Shown one piece after another: positions 10,510-21,067 of a stretch of 64,000 nt of DNA. A program made the position numbers and the translations under genes. The stretch comes from Diaporthe sp. PMI_573. Taxonomy: Eukaryota; Ascomycota; Sordariomycetes; Diaporthales; Diaporthaceae. The notes below the pieces were generated by a model. It had not been told where the DNA came from and made no database searches. It saw only the letters and a list, made by a program, of their open reading frames with translations. The stretch is taken from contig JAJTUP010000003.1 of NCBI GenBank assembly GCA_021399435.1, positions 1,426,001 through 1,490,000 of the forward strand. Reading direction: 5' to 3'. Position 1 is the first letter of the stretch. The number at the start of each line of letters is the position of its first letter.

Positions 10510-12589
10510 TCACAACTTAGCTAATGTCTTCTCCGCCTTCGCCCGATCACGGAGGATTTTCCGCAAGATCTTGCCCGCCGGGCTCTTGGGAATCGCATCT
10601 ACCAGTATGACGCCACCCCGCAGCTTCTTGTGGTTGGCGACCTTCCCGTCCACCCAGCTGCGGATCTGCTCGCTTGTAAGGTCTTTGGTGCCCGGTACCA
10701 CATACGCCCTGCAAGACAAGAAAAGAAGACATGTTAGCAAGCTCTGCGCGAATTGGGCCATGTGAAGCGTTCACAGCCAAATGGCCGAGTCTCCTCGGTG
10801 AACGAGTGACTCTCGACCCTGGATAGCGGTGCGACAACTCTCCAGAAAAACAAATTGCAACGGATATATCTTTGGTTTGCTCACCTTGGCACCTCTGTGT
10901 TGTCTTGATCGACCCCGATCACCGCTGCATCTGCAATCTTCGGATGAGACAGAAGCGTTGCCTCGAGCTCTGCCGGGGCGACCTGCAACCCCTTGTACTT
11001 GATAAGCTCCTACCAATCTCTCGTTAGCACTTCTTGTCGACGCCTTGCTCCGGCTCCGCACAGTCGTCACCATTCCTTGTCACGATTTTGATGCTCACGA
11101 TCACGCTTAACGAGCACGAGATGCAGCCGCCACAAAGGGCAAATGGCAGCTTACCTTCTTTCGGTCGACAATATAGAATGTGCCGTCCTTATACAACCCA
11201 ATGTCTCCCGAGCAGAACCACCCATCTATGAAGCTCTCAGCGTCGGCCTTGCTGTTCCTCCAATAGCCTTTTGTTACTACCGGTCCCCTGACCCATACCT
11301 CACCCCTCTCACCAGGGGGGACATCCCTCGAATCATCGTCCACGATCCGGGCCTCGTGGTTGGCGACGAGGGCCCCGACACTCCCTGTCGAGTCGGTCTC
11401 ACCAGCCGGTATAGCAGTGATTGCACCAGTCGTCTCGGTCAGCCCCCAGACTTGTGTTAGCCTCGCCTTTCCCTTGCCCATCTTCTTCTCCGCCTCGACT
11501 TGGGTCTGTGCGCCCAGAGGCGCTGCTCCACTGAACGCGTGGTCGATCGTGTCGAGCTGATCGGTGAGGCCGGGGTATTTCGCAAGGGCGAGAAAGATGG
11601 GCGGAACACTAAAGAAATGCGTGATCCTGTACCGCTTGTTGTACTCGATGAACTTTGCAAAGTCGAATTTCGGCATCCAGTAGACCGTGCCACCGCGGTA
11701 GAGAACATTGACGAGGTAACCCTGAATACCTGCGATGTGCGCAGCAGGGAGGTGTGCTAAAGTGATGTACTTCAGGTCCGGCCGCTCGCGCGCCGCCCAT
11801 TCCCTATTCGGCTCCATATTCAGATATGCCGCGGCGAACAGGTTCGAGTGGCTCAGCTTGACGCCCTTGGGCAAGCCAGTTGTCCCACTGGAGAAGAGGA
11901 CGCAGATGATCGACTCGTCCAACTCCCTCTGGTCGGTGATGCGCTCCCACTGCAGCGTCCTGGACGGCGAGAGCTCTATCCTCTTCCCGCTCCCCTGCAC
12001 CGTCAGTTCAAGCGCCGGGTCGTCGCCCAGGACCAGAAGCCGCTCCGCACCGAAGTTCAGCTGGCGCACCGTCTCTTCCGTCACCGCCTTGGTGTGCACG
12101 TCGCATATTATCACTCTGGGCTCGACCAGCCCTACCAGGTATGCCAGCTCGCTTGCTGTGGAAGAGGGGCTCGCAGCGCTATAGATTCCGCCGGCGGCGA
12201 CGGTTGAGTAGAAGAGGGTGGGCAGCATATAATGGCCTTGGGTATTGACGAGGACGACATCTTTGTCGTGGCCCTGCCGCCCTATGCCGTAGGTGTGTCG
12301 CAGGGCGTGCGCGAGCTGTGTCGTGAGCTGCCGCATGCGGGCTTTGGTCAGGTGCTTGTGCTCAGGGTCGGCGGCGTCGGCAGTCAACATGATCTGCTCG
12401 TCGGATTCGCATATCTTTGAATCTGGCGGTGTAGCACGGTGTAAGTCTCTAGCATTGTGCCAGCAAATTGCGAGGGAACTATTGTTTACCGAAGAGCGCT
12501 GTGAGCAGGTCCAACCTCGGCATTTCAATATGTTCGGCCGCCTTGTAGATGACGCTGCCACCAGGGGCCCGATGGACGATGCTAGCCAT
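10510..12589 (-). CDS. Peroxisomal AMP-dependent acyl-CoA / 4-coumarate-CoA ligase-like
   Basis: ANL-superfamily ligase that activates a carboxylic acid as acyl-AMP and then acyl-CoA. Four exons: 12490-12589, 11155-12422, 10885-11009 and 10510-10708, 563 residues. The introns (12423-12489, 11010-11154, 10709-10884) all keep the frame; the last two are long for this genome (145 and 176 bases). The short first exon, [20 protein letters not shown], is joined to [10 protein letters not shown]. Motifs: P-loop [27 protein letters not shown], the Asp of [10 protein letters not shown], and the catalytic lysine in [11 protein letters not shown]. The C-terminus is LAKL, a PTS1 of the AKL type, so import into peroxisomes is likely. 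The substrate (phenylpropanoid, fatty or other acid) cannot be assigned. Confidence 0.93.
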
Positions 12590-14421
12590 CTTATGCGCCG
12601 ATGCTTCGCAGATCCAGTGCCCAAGTTGTTATTTGCCCAACAGGATCACTTAGTAATTCGAAGTCAGAGTGCGAGTACTGGTAGCAAGAGCAAGACGTAG
12701 GAGAAGACCATGAGGCTTATGGCGACGTATTTCAGAACCGGAGCCGGGGCCGCACGAATCATGAACATCGTGCCGCGGAACTCTGAGGTCGGAAAGACGA
12801 GTGATCTAAACAAGATATACAAGCAGCTAGCGCCCGGAATTAACTCTGGCCCGGATCGAAAAGAGGAGATGCATCCTTGAGGGGCCAGAAATACGGCTCC
12901 CGATCTGAATTGTACGCCCGCGCAGATACTACCCAAGTCCTGCGCTGCTGCTCGCCCGTTGGGTCTGTTGTCCGCCCACGACCCACCTCGGAACCAACAA
13001 CGCTTTGACGTGTGGATGACGGGGCCAGGCCCCCAGACCCTGCTGAGAGCTGGGCAGATATGGCCCAGTACTCGAAGCAGGGCGTGCGGCATCTTGTTCG
13101 CTACCCCACGATCTGGTTTCCATTGCGGGCGGCCACAGCTATGTTGGTCGGGGGTCGAGGGGTCCTCCGGTGGGAGAAGCTCCCTACGACCCCGCAATGT
13201 TGGATACCGAGGCACGGCTCGTTGGTGGCTTGTTCCATGGTTACACCACTGCCTGTATCCCGGTCCTTGGATGCAGGGGGTTCCCTGTTGACGTTGGTTG
13301 GTGTTTTGTGCTATTCACTTCGGCAGCAATGTTGTGCTCGAGGTGTTGGTGTGGGGGTCAAAATGGTGTCGTGCGTAGTCGCGATGACGATTGAAGGTGG
13401 CCCAGGGTGAGTCGGGTGGAAGTTGTTCGATAATGTTTGCTGCATGTCTAAGGTCAGACTGCTGTGCCGAATTTAAGCCGATGCCCGACCTCACCTCCTG
13501 GTCTGTAGGCCCCACCAAGTCTGATGGAGATGAAGAAAACTTCATTCAAAACATACGTCAGTTAGAGCGAGCCTGGTCCCTCGAGCCTCTAAATTGTCTC
13601 TAGCAGGTAGCCTGCTGCAAAGCCGACTTCAGGAATTAACTCGTACTAGTAGGCCTGGGCTTTTAAAACTCCCCTAATTGCTGACTCATAAGCAGTTCTT
13701 GAGAAAGTTCATTGATGTACAACCTACTGTTATTGGCATTGTATGATATCTAACGCTGGGTTTTGAGCGTTTACCACTGTGTGAAGGGACCGCCGGCAGC
13801 TCTATAGGAGCATATACACGGATTAAAAAAAGAAACCACCTATTGATGGACAATTTGCGGTCCGTTTCAGGGTGTTTTGTACCGGCTCGCTGCTATTCCT
13901 GGCGTATTTGTTGACGAAATACTGCTGAGCATGTCTGGCCGATTGATTGTCGGTTTAAAAAATGGTTCGAGCAGAATGACTAGCACATTAGCTATTCCGA
14001 TGATTCGAAGGACCGAGAAGCGGCTCATCTATACGTGTGTCGCAGATTCTTAGCGTTTTGCTAAGACAACACAACACTCGTATCAGCAGACCGGCTCAAA
14101 GTCCATTCACTCAGCAAACAGGCCGCTTGCAAAACTAACGTCAGCTCAAGGCAACTCCGGCAAGTATGGAATGATTTGCTAGTACAAGCCGCTGGAATGC
14201 TGCCTCCAGAGGCTTATCTGGTATCTAGCGAGGCACCTGTTTGTCATTTCGGCGAGATTTCCAAACATGTGGCCATCTCAACCCAGCCCAATCAGCGCCT
14301 CTGCACAGTTCAAAAGCTACACGCTGTCACCAAGCATTTCTCAGAGAGTCAATGAACCCCTTGTTGCTGACATCATACCATCCCAGAAGAAGCACGACAC
14401 AAACAACACGCAACCTCCATC
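12590..14421. other. Intergenic region, one weak small ORF
   Basis: Lies between two divergent genes. The minus frame 12664-13215 ends in a hydrophobic stretch but has no believable N-terminus or relatives I recognise. A 76-codon minus ORF at 13315-13545 is listed separately. From about 13620 to 14240 the sequence is relatively AT-rich and shows nothing I can name. Confidence 0.45.
13315..13545 (-). CDS. Possible small protein, 76 residues
   Basis: ATG-initiated frame, MKFSSSPSDLVGPTDQE..., with a helix-like middle (HAANIIEQLPPDSPW) and a polar Thr/Ser-rich tail. A GTGAGG...ATGCAG pair inside the frame could be an intron and would change the C-terminal half. No domain recognised; protein-like composition is the only support, so this may be chance. 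Confidence 0.22.
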   Translation of the reverse strand: MKFSSSPSDLVGPTDQEVRSGIGLNSAQQSDLRHAANIIEQLPPDSPWATFNRHRDYARHHFDPHTNTSSTTLLPK

Positions 14422-15523
14422 ATGCCTCACCTTCCCAACGAGATTTTGGACCAGATCTGGCTGGAGCGGTGTAAGCTTGGGTTCGAGCCTCGCGCACTTC
14501 AAGCGAAATGGGTCAACGACGGCCGTTTCAACGTCCCTGCTTTCCATACCGCCCAGCCACAGGAACCCATGACCCAGCTCTGCCGCGGCGCCCGAAATGT
14601 TGCGGCGCACGGGTTCTACTCACGCATTTGCGATGATCCCTTTACGGGTATCGGCGGGTTCTGGTGGAGCGAGAATGATGTCCTCTATGTCGACCGGGAC
14701 TTCTACAAGATGCTTCGCATTGATCGGAAGTCCGTCTTTATGGGCCGAGACCATATCATGCGGATTGCAGCCGACATCCGAATCGATGATGACGCTGACG
14801 CTATTGCGAAGGTGCTGCTTGATTGGTTTCCCAAGCTCACTCAGATCTTTTTCCTGGGCTCCGCACGACTGATGCCAGTTTCGCACTTCAAGCAGCTTGT
14901 TCGGCCGACCCGAAAATCGGTCGTCGAGCGAGAGGACATTGGTCGAGATATTCGCCTATTGGGTGATGAATCGGCGTCTACCAAATCAATCCCAATCACC
15001 ACCTCCTACAGGGTCTACAAGATGAGCTCCAGACAGAGAGCATGTTATCTCATCTTTTCATCCTTGCGCAGAGGCTCACACAAAAATCGAACGCGATAGC
15101 ACATTGCGAAGACAGACGGCGCGTATTGCATGGCCGCTTCTTTATTCACTTCTTCATCCTCGAGCGTGAGAATGAGCCCCAGGTTCCCGATCCCAGAAGC
15201 TTACCAAAGAAAGATGACGGTAAGTTTTTCTTCTACTGCACTTCACAAAGGTTCAAATGCTGAATTCTGCCGACAATCATAGGAAGCCCAGAGGTCCCAC
15301 TGACGGTCAGTCCACCCTAGTCACCTCTCCAACGAACGAAACGCGCATACAGCTGACTCAACTTTGGTATCAAAAGCTCGAGGAAGTCGAAGATCAGGTC
15401 GCCAAGCAGAGCAAGAAGTCTCTGTCATACGCAATCCAAGGGCAGCCACGAAACATTGCGTTCCCTTTCCCGGGCTGGCATGCTCCTCGACGCCACTGGC
15501 ATTATCAACAATTGTTTACATGA
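14422..15523 (+). CDS. 2EXR-like protein (exon structure uncertain)
   Basis: Starts MPHLPNEILDQIWLERC, which resembles the opening of fungal 2EXR proteins (LPPELRLQIW type), followed after about 90 residues by FWWSENDVLYVDRDFYKML, matching the second conserved part. Function of the family is unknown. My best model has three exons: 14422-14962, 15022-15219 and 15321-15523 (313 residues). The first intron (GTGATG...ACAAG, 59 bases) is inferred because the frame that looks coding changes around 15000 to one reading DELQTESMLSHLFILAQRL. The second (GTAAGT...CCTAG, 101 bases) is stronger and leads into TSPTNETRIQLTQLWYQKL. Without the first splice the first frame stops at 15099. A frameshift or decayed gene is the alternative. 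Confidence 0.55.
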
Positions 15524-16981
15524 AGATCACTCATGCGACTTGAGTTCTCACATCGAACACTCGATAAGGAGGTCTTTGGTGGTTGGAGCGAAGGGTGGGA
15601 AGCAGGCACAACTTAAATTGACAGATAGATAGCGCGCAAGGGTCCCGCCAAGTTTTTGGAGTCAAAAGAATCAAATTAAGCACTGGGCATATCATCACCT
15701 GATCTGTCAAGATGACCTCATACCGTGACTCTCGAGAGTCGAATTCCTTTTAGTGCACGAAAACGATAAACACCAGGATCGGATGCTTCTGGCCACAGGT
15801 GTTGGACAGGTGTCCAAGGACATCTCAGGTGCCACAACTTACTCTCAAGGTATCTGGCTGTAGTTTTGATGTGACTAGCATGAATACTGCGACATGTCAT
15901 CCAAGTCTTAACAGCCAACGACTCTTTGGCTGTGTTGTAAGGCCGGACACATCGCATCGGAGTACGGCAGGACTGCAGGCGAGCACAGCCGGATGGACGT
16001 TCTGATAGCCATTTTTGTACGTAATACAATCACTTGGAAAATGGTGATTTTGTCATTCTGAATTTGCATTCCTATGAAAATGGTCTTGTCTACTGAGGAG
16101 CGCGATACTGTTCATTGTGTGGTTACATGATTTGGAATCTATTGCAGCTGTTCACGCGGTATGGGCCTGTTTTTGATTTGACTGCCATATTCTTCGTGGA
16201 CGGCCTCACATAGTGCCTTCAACACCTGCGTCTATACTGAGATTGCGTTCTAACATAAATCTGCTAGCATTTACCATGGTACGTGCGTAGGCGCTGTTTT
16301 CACGTACGACGAAACATCGGGCGCATGTGCCGGTATGAACCGTGCCATCAGGCATTTCGTAAAGAGATCTTTTCGCGCCAGACTAGACATCTGTGGCCTG
16401 CATTTTGTAGAACGAGGCTCGTGATGTAAGATTGCTCACCATAGCTGCGCTAGCAGTTCTTCAACAACTATGTACGGGCTTTGCTCGGGTGTCCGCTACG
16501 CGGCCATGGCATCCATGTAGTAAACCACCTAGAGTAGCGCTTGTTATATAACCTCCTGTGGGATACCCTTCTACCTCCTATAGGTACCCGAGTAGAAAGT
16601 GAGGCAGCCACAGGTACTCCAGAATGACAGTTCGGACTTTTTGAGTATCTGGACGGTTAGGAATCGATGATGACCCACTCGCCATGCTAGAGTAGCGCGG
16701 CCCAGCTGGCTGGAACCGCGCCCTGCCGGGCGATCTCGATCATTAAGCCCCTATCTCCAAGGCCTAGGGGCTGGGCATCTGAAGCCACAGAAGAAGGGCA
16801 CAGGAGTCATTGACGTAATGAAGCGCCTGAACCAAAACATTTGAGAAACAGTAATAAGTAGAACGGCTTGAATTGGTGACAACCCATAAGATGTCTTCGT
16901 GCTCGTCAAGAAATCATTCGAAACAGGCAGGGCGGGCTCAGTTGCATTGATGCTAGATTCGATCTACTCGCTCTTGCAATC
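15524..16981. other. Intergenic region with dispersed repeat copy C
   Basis: No supported gene. Contains repeat copy C (about 16477-16590). The 400 bases before 16982 serve as promoter of the ferric-reductase-like gene. Confidence 0.55.
16477..16590 (+). repeat. Dispersed repeat, copy C
   Basis: Head GGCTTTGCTCGGGTGTCC followed by GCTACGCGGCCATGGCATCC and ATGTAGTAAACCACC, then a short tail with CCTCCTGTGGGATACCC and CCTCCTATAGGTACCC. It is the cleanest copy of the head and a good query for finding the family elsewhere. Confidence 0.65.
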
Positions 16982-18829
16982 ATGAAGTGCCCCTACCAAA
17001 TCTTCGCGCTTCTGGTCATTCTCATCGTCTCTGCCGGCCTCACCATCGGACTGACTTATGCTCCATGCTATTCCTCCCTCTGCTCCGAGTCCTACTTACC
17101 CTACGAGACCCGCATTCATGTAACCACGTTCTATTCCATGCTGGCTAGCACTGGCTGCCTGCTGTTCTTGCGTACCACCTCCAAAAAGGCGAGGCAGGCA
17201 AGCCAGTTCTACCTCATCCAGCATAAAGTTCCAATTCTTGGGAAGCGTGTCAGTCTTGGCGGCGCTGCCCTCTCGGTTTGGCTTGTTGGCTTGATTCTTG
17301 CGACCACAGGGTTCTGGGTAGAGCCACTGCAGCAGCACTGGGCGACAAGAACAGATCCGTTAGACCGGGCAAGCGCGAAGATACGCCTTGCGGTGACAGG
17401 CATAATTGGACACCATGCGGACTTGCTTCTGGGGCTGGTAATTATCCCAGTATCCAGAAACAGTTTACTGGGACAAGCGTTCGAGCTGCACCAGGCCACG
17501 CTTTTGTACGCGCACAAGCTGATCGCTTATCTCCTCTTTGTTGCGGCCTTCGCACATGGAGCGGCATATTATGTGAGTGACGAGACCTCGCTCTATCAGA
17601 TGTCTGCCACTGATGGTTGCCCTTTGAAGTTTTTCGTTGCTGCATATCGCCCAGCCCTCCCAGAACAGAAACGGGCTTTCAACATCGATAACCCGACTCA
17701 AACAATAGAAGAAGCTGAACGGGATAGTTGATGGTACTATGCCACACTGCCAAGTGGCATGTTTGGATTCTTGCTCAGGGTTGCAATTATCATCACCTTG
17801 CTCCCAGCCCTCCGACGCAAAAGCTACAACATTTTCTACTATGTGCACGTGATCTGCAGTTTCTGGGTCTTCTTTGCGCTGAGCGTACATGCCAGCACCG
17901 ACTTCTACTTTCTCCTTCCCGGGCTTGTACTGTGGATTGTGGATTGGGGCTGGAGGCTTTTCCGAGGCGCCAGCGGCGGCTTGGGCAAGAAAGTTGTGGG
18001 CACGCTCGAGAACGCTGGGGAAGGATGGTATAGAATTTCTCTGCCGGCATCATCGAAGACCATTGGTGAATCAGGTTCCGCGGAAAAGGAAGCCGCTATC
18101 ACGCATCCGGTGCAGTCTTATAGTTTGGTGTTCCTGGAAATCAGCAAGATACAGTGCCACGCCTTCACAGCAGCCAAGGTCGGCACTGGTGCAGAGGGGC
18201 CGGTCTTCTTATTCCAGCGGTCTCAGGGGAAGGTCCCCAAGAAGCTGGGGAAGGAGTGGACTTGGAAAGTCGGCGCAGTCGTCCCGGAGTTCAAAAGCCG
18301 ACGGGAAATCGAAGTCAGGGTTGAAGGCCCTTACTACCCGAGCGATGTTGGCTTCGAGGTTGCTTCAAAAGTCATCTGCATTGTTGGTGGCACAGGACTT
18401 ACTGGGGCGTACAGTCTCGCGTTGTGGTGGCTGAAGAATCGTTCCCAGGATGCACAAGCAGAGTTCCAGCTGGTATGGACAGTGCGATACAACAATACGA
18501 CGGACATCCGGGAATGGAGAGAACTAGAGGATATGGTCGCTTCTGTTCCAAACATGACCATTCGGGTCCATGTCAGCTCCGAGTTCGGCCGCATAGATAC
18601 TGAGGGCCAACTGCGAGATATCCTCTCGACTGGCTCGAGAGATACAACCGTTCCGGACAAGCATCATAAAGCCTGGGTCTACATATCCGGCCCCAAAAGT
18701 CTTTTGAGCTCAACTGAAGTGGCGTGCTTAGCAACACGAAGGAAAGTTAGAACTGCTTCAAGGCAACAAGACTCGCAATCATGGCTTGTAGCGGACTTGG
18801 AATGGTATTCAGCAAAATGGGAGTTGTAA
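16982..18829 (+). pseudogene. Ferric-reductase-like transmembrane protein with an in-frame TGA
   Basis: FRE/NOX-type metalloreductase: membrane heme domain plus cytosolic FAD/NAD domain. Best model: exon 1 16982-17572, intron 17573-17668 (GTGAGT...AACAG, 96 bases, phase 0), exon 2 17669-18829. Heme-ligand His pairs are visible 14 residues apart in AHKLIAYLLFVAAFAHG and VHVICSFWVFFALSVH. The NAD(P) site is EGPYYPSDVGF then VGGTGLTGAYSLALWW, and the typical end DLEWYSAKWEL is present. The frame is broken only by TGA at 17729-17731, between NPTQTIEEAERDS and WYYATLPSGMFG, a conserved stretch of the family. I found no intron that removes it and keeps the frame. The usual FAD motif HPFT/S reads HAFT. 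Options are a recent nonsense allele, a sequencing error or readthrough. Confidence 0.75.
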
Positions 18830-19638
18830 CGATGACTGCCGACTCACAATGATTATGACTTGTTAAATAGAGTCCTGTGCATAAATATGTACAGTCTAAT
18901 AAATTAATGCACTAGTCTAAAGTTATGACTGACTGATTACAATATTCCCCATGCAAAGAATCCAGACAGCTGCGCCATGTGAAATTCAATCATGCTTTGT
19001 GATACTTTGCGTCCTATCTGTATTCCATCTGGTCGAGCAAACCGAGTTGGCAAGACTCGACAACTCTACCGTGGACACAAAACCTTGTGCGAAAGTCTGC
19101 AAACCCGCTGTTGGGAGTGAACAAATGGAGGCGAGTGGCTTTTTGTCACAGGTGACGCTTGTTGATGAGAAATCAAGCAGCCCTGGGGTGCAAGTCTGAG
19201 CACTCAAAATTGATCCGGCTGCCTTGAGATCGCGTCGTCGTCAACATTAGCCGATGTCACGCTCGATGCAACTTCCATCCCTATCAATGTCAACGGCCTG
19301 ACAAATAAACAAGCCTGGATCGTTCTGTGAAATCAACGGCGCCAATCTACTAATTACGAGTGGCTTGGATGGAACGAAGGATTCATTTGTTCAGGAAAGG
19401 AATGCTGAAGGATCCGGGGCGCGCGCGAAACGGCCTAACTGTTAGTCCCAAAGCGCATGAAAGACGGGGTATTGCGGTGTATTCGGTCTTTTGACTTATA
19501 AGCAAGATATCAAAACACCGTACCCAAGACTGCTTTATAAATTCATGATGTCCTCGTAGTTTCTGGGTGGGCTCTACAAACACTTCATTGAATCAGAGAT
19601 CCTTCTTCAAGAAAATTCGTTGTCGCATTGTTCTCATC
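18830..19638. other. Intergenic region, nothing supported
   Basis: Separates two genes in the same direction. A 73-codon minus ORF (18986-19207) with four cysteines has neither a signal peptide nor a convincing neighbour exon. The rest should be terminator of the upstream and promoter of the downstream gene. Confidence 0.5.
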
Positions 19639-20871
19639 ATGTCCGGGAAGAACTTAAATGTAGCCATTATCGGTGCTGGCCTGTCCGGCCTAGCACTGGC
19701 TCTAGGATTATACGATCATGGCATTTCCTGCACCGTTTACGAGTCTCGTCCAGGCCCTCTCAATATTGGTGGGGCAGTAATGCTGTCCCCCAATGCCCTG
19801 AAAGTTCTTGATTCCCTACACGTGTACGACGATCTCAAGACCCAAGGATTCAATTTCAGTCATCTCCATTATAGAGATGTTTCTGGCAATCTTCTCGAGA
19901 CCTACGAGTTTGGAAGTAACGACAAATACGGCTATGAGGCACTGCGGATCTACAGGAATGTGCTCATCGACACACTTCTGGCAGAGCTCAAGCGGAGAAA
20001 CATACCCATAAAATTCGGTGCCAAGTTCACCCACATCATCGAGGAAGATTCGAATACAGTCTCTTTCGCCTTCGCAGATGGATCCACTGGAACGGCCGAT
20101 GTACTCGTGGGCGCCGATGGAATACACTCGAGAGTCCGAAAATACCTTTACCCAGATCTCGAGCCCAAATTCATCGGAATGGCAGGGACTACCGCCGCCG
20201 TGCCGACGGCCCAGCTGAAGTTACCAGAAGGATACCACCTACCAGTGACCATCACCTCCCCGCAAGGTGCCTTCGTCATTGCACCCCAGCAAGTCGACGG
20301 ATCGGAGGTCCTCATCGGCAAGCAGCGGCGGGTGACCGAGCAAGACCGCGCAGCCTGGGAGAAGACTCTGGCGGACAAGGAAGACGCGGTGCGCTTCCTC
20401 CAGCAGGACCAGCAACAGTTCTCCGACATTGTCCGGAACGCTGTCTCTCATATCGATCCCGACAAAATCAACGTCTGGCCATTCTTCGTCGTGCCCAAGC
20501 TTGACAGATGGGCCTCGGAGAAGCGCCGCGTGATCATTCTGGGCGACGCTGCGCACGCCATTCCGCCTTCTGCCGGCCAGGGTATCAACCAGGCTTTTGA
20601 GGACGTTTACATTCTCGCGCTGCTTCTGGGACGGTCCAGTGAGATTCGCAACCTGCAGGATGCGCTGAGCTTCTGGCAGTCATACAGACAAGGGCGGGTG
20701 GACAAGGTGTTTGAGCTGAATACGCAAATTGATCTGAGGCGAATGCCTACCAATGATACTGTCACAGGAGAAGGCAGTGGGCTTCAGAAGGAAGAATTCG
20801 ATTTGGAGTGGTTGTACAAGCCAGACTTCAAGCAGGTGGTGGACAAGTGGATCCTCAAACAGAAACAATAG
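19639..20871 (+). CDS. FAD-dependent aromatic-ring monooxygenase (salicylate hydroxylase-like)
   Basis: Class A flavoprotein monooxygenase using NAD(P)H and oxygen, 410 residues in a single exon. The ATG at 19639 is chosen over one 72 bases upstream because the dinucleotide fold follows at once: NVAIIGAGLSGLALALGLYD (GxGxxG). The second FAD/NAD motif is DVLVGADGIHSRVRKYL and the third GDAAHAIPPSAGQGINQAFE, all at the usual spacing. The first motif is preceded by only a few residues and there is no signal peptide or membrane segment, so the enzyme should be cytosolic. It sits 0.8 kb downstream of the ferric-reductase-like gene on the same strand; this may be co-regulation or chance. Substrate unknown. 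Confidence 0.93.
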   Translation: MSGKNLNVAIIGAGLSGLALALGLYDHGISCTVYESRPGPLNIGGAVMLSPNALKVLDSLHVYDDLKTQGFNFSHLHYRDVSGNLLETYEFGSNDKYGYEALRIYRNVLIDTLLAELKRRNIPIKFGAKFTHIIEEDSNTVSFAFADGSTGTADVLVGADGIHSRVRKYLYPDLEPKFIGMAGTTAAVPTAQLKLPEGYHLPVTITSPQGAFVIAPQQVDGSEVLIGKQRRVTEQDRAAWEKTLADKEDAVRFLQQDQQQFSDIVRNAVSHIDPDKINVWPFFVVPKLDRWASEKRRVIILGDAAHAIPPSAGQGINQAFEDVYILALLLGRSSEIRNLQDALSFWQSYRQGRVDKVFELNTQIDLRRMPTNDTVTGEGSGLQKEEFDLEWLYKPDFKQVVDKWILKQKQ

Positions 20872-21067
20872 GTGGCACCTGGGGCCCGCAGGCCGTGAGT
20901 TGATGCAAGAATTCAGGGAATGGAAAGCTACTAGACGTTTATTTGATTTTGTTTTGGAGTGGAACAAGCGTATCACCCTACGAAGAGCAGAACAGGATTC
21001 AATTATTTGTATATCATTACTTTGCTCGTGAATGTTATTGACCTGCTGTTGCACTTAGATGCCATCC

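Noticed and set aside
12664..13215. Minus frame with hydrophobic C-terminus
   Set aside because: No plausible N-terminus; the hydrophobic end alone is weak evidence.
18986..19207. Minus 73-codon frame with four Cys
   Set aside because: Not a hydrophobin pattern, no signal peptide or neighbouring exon found.
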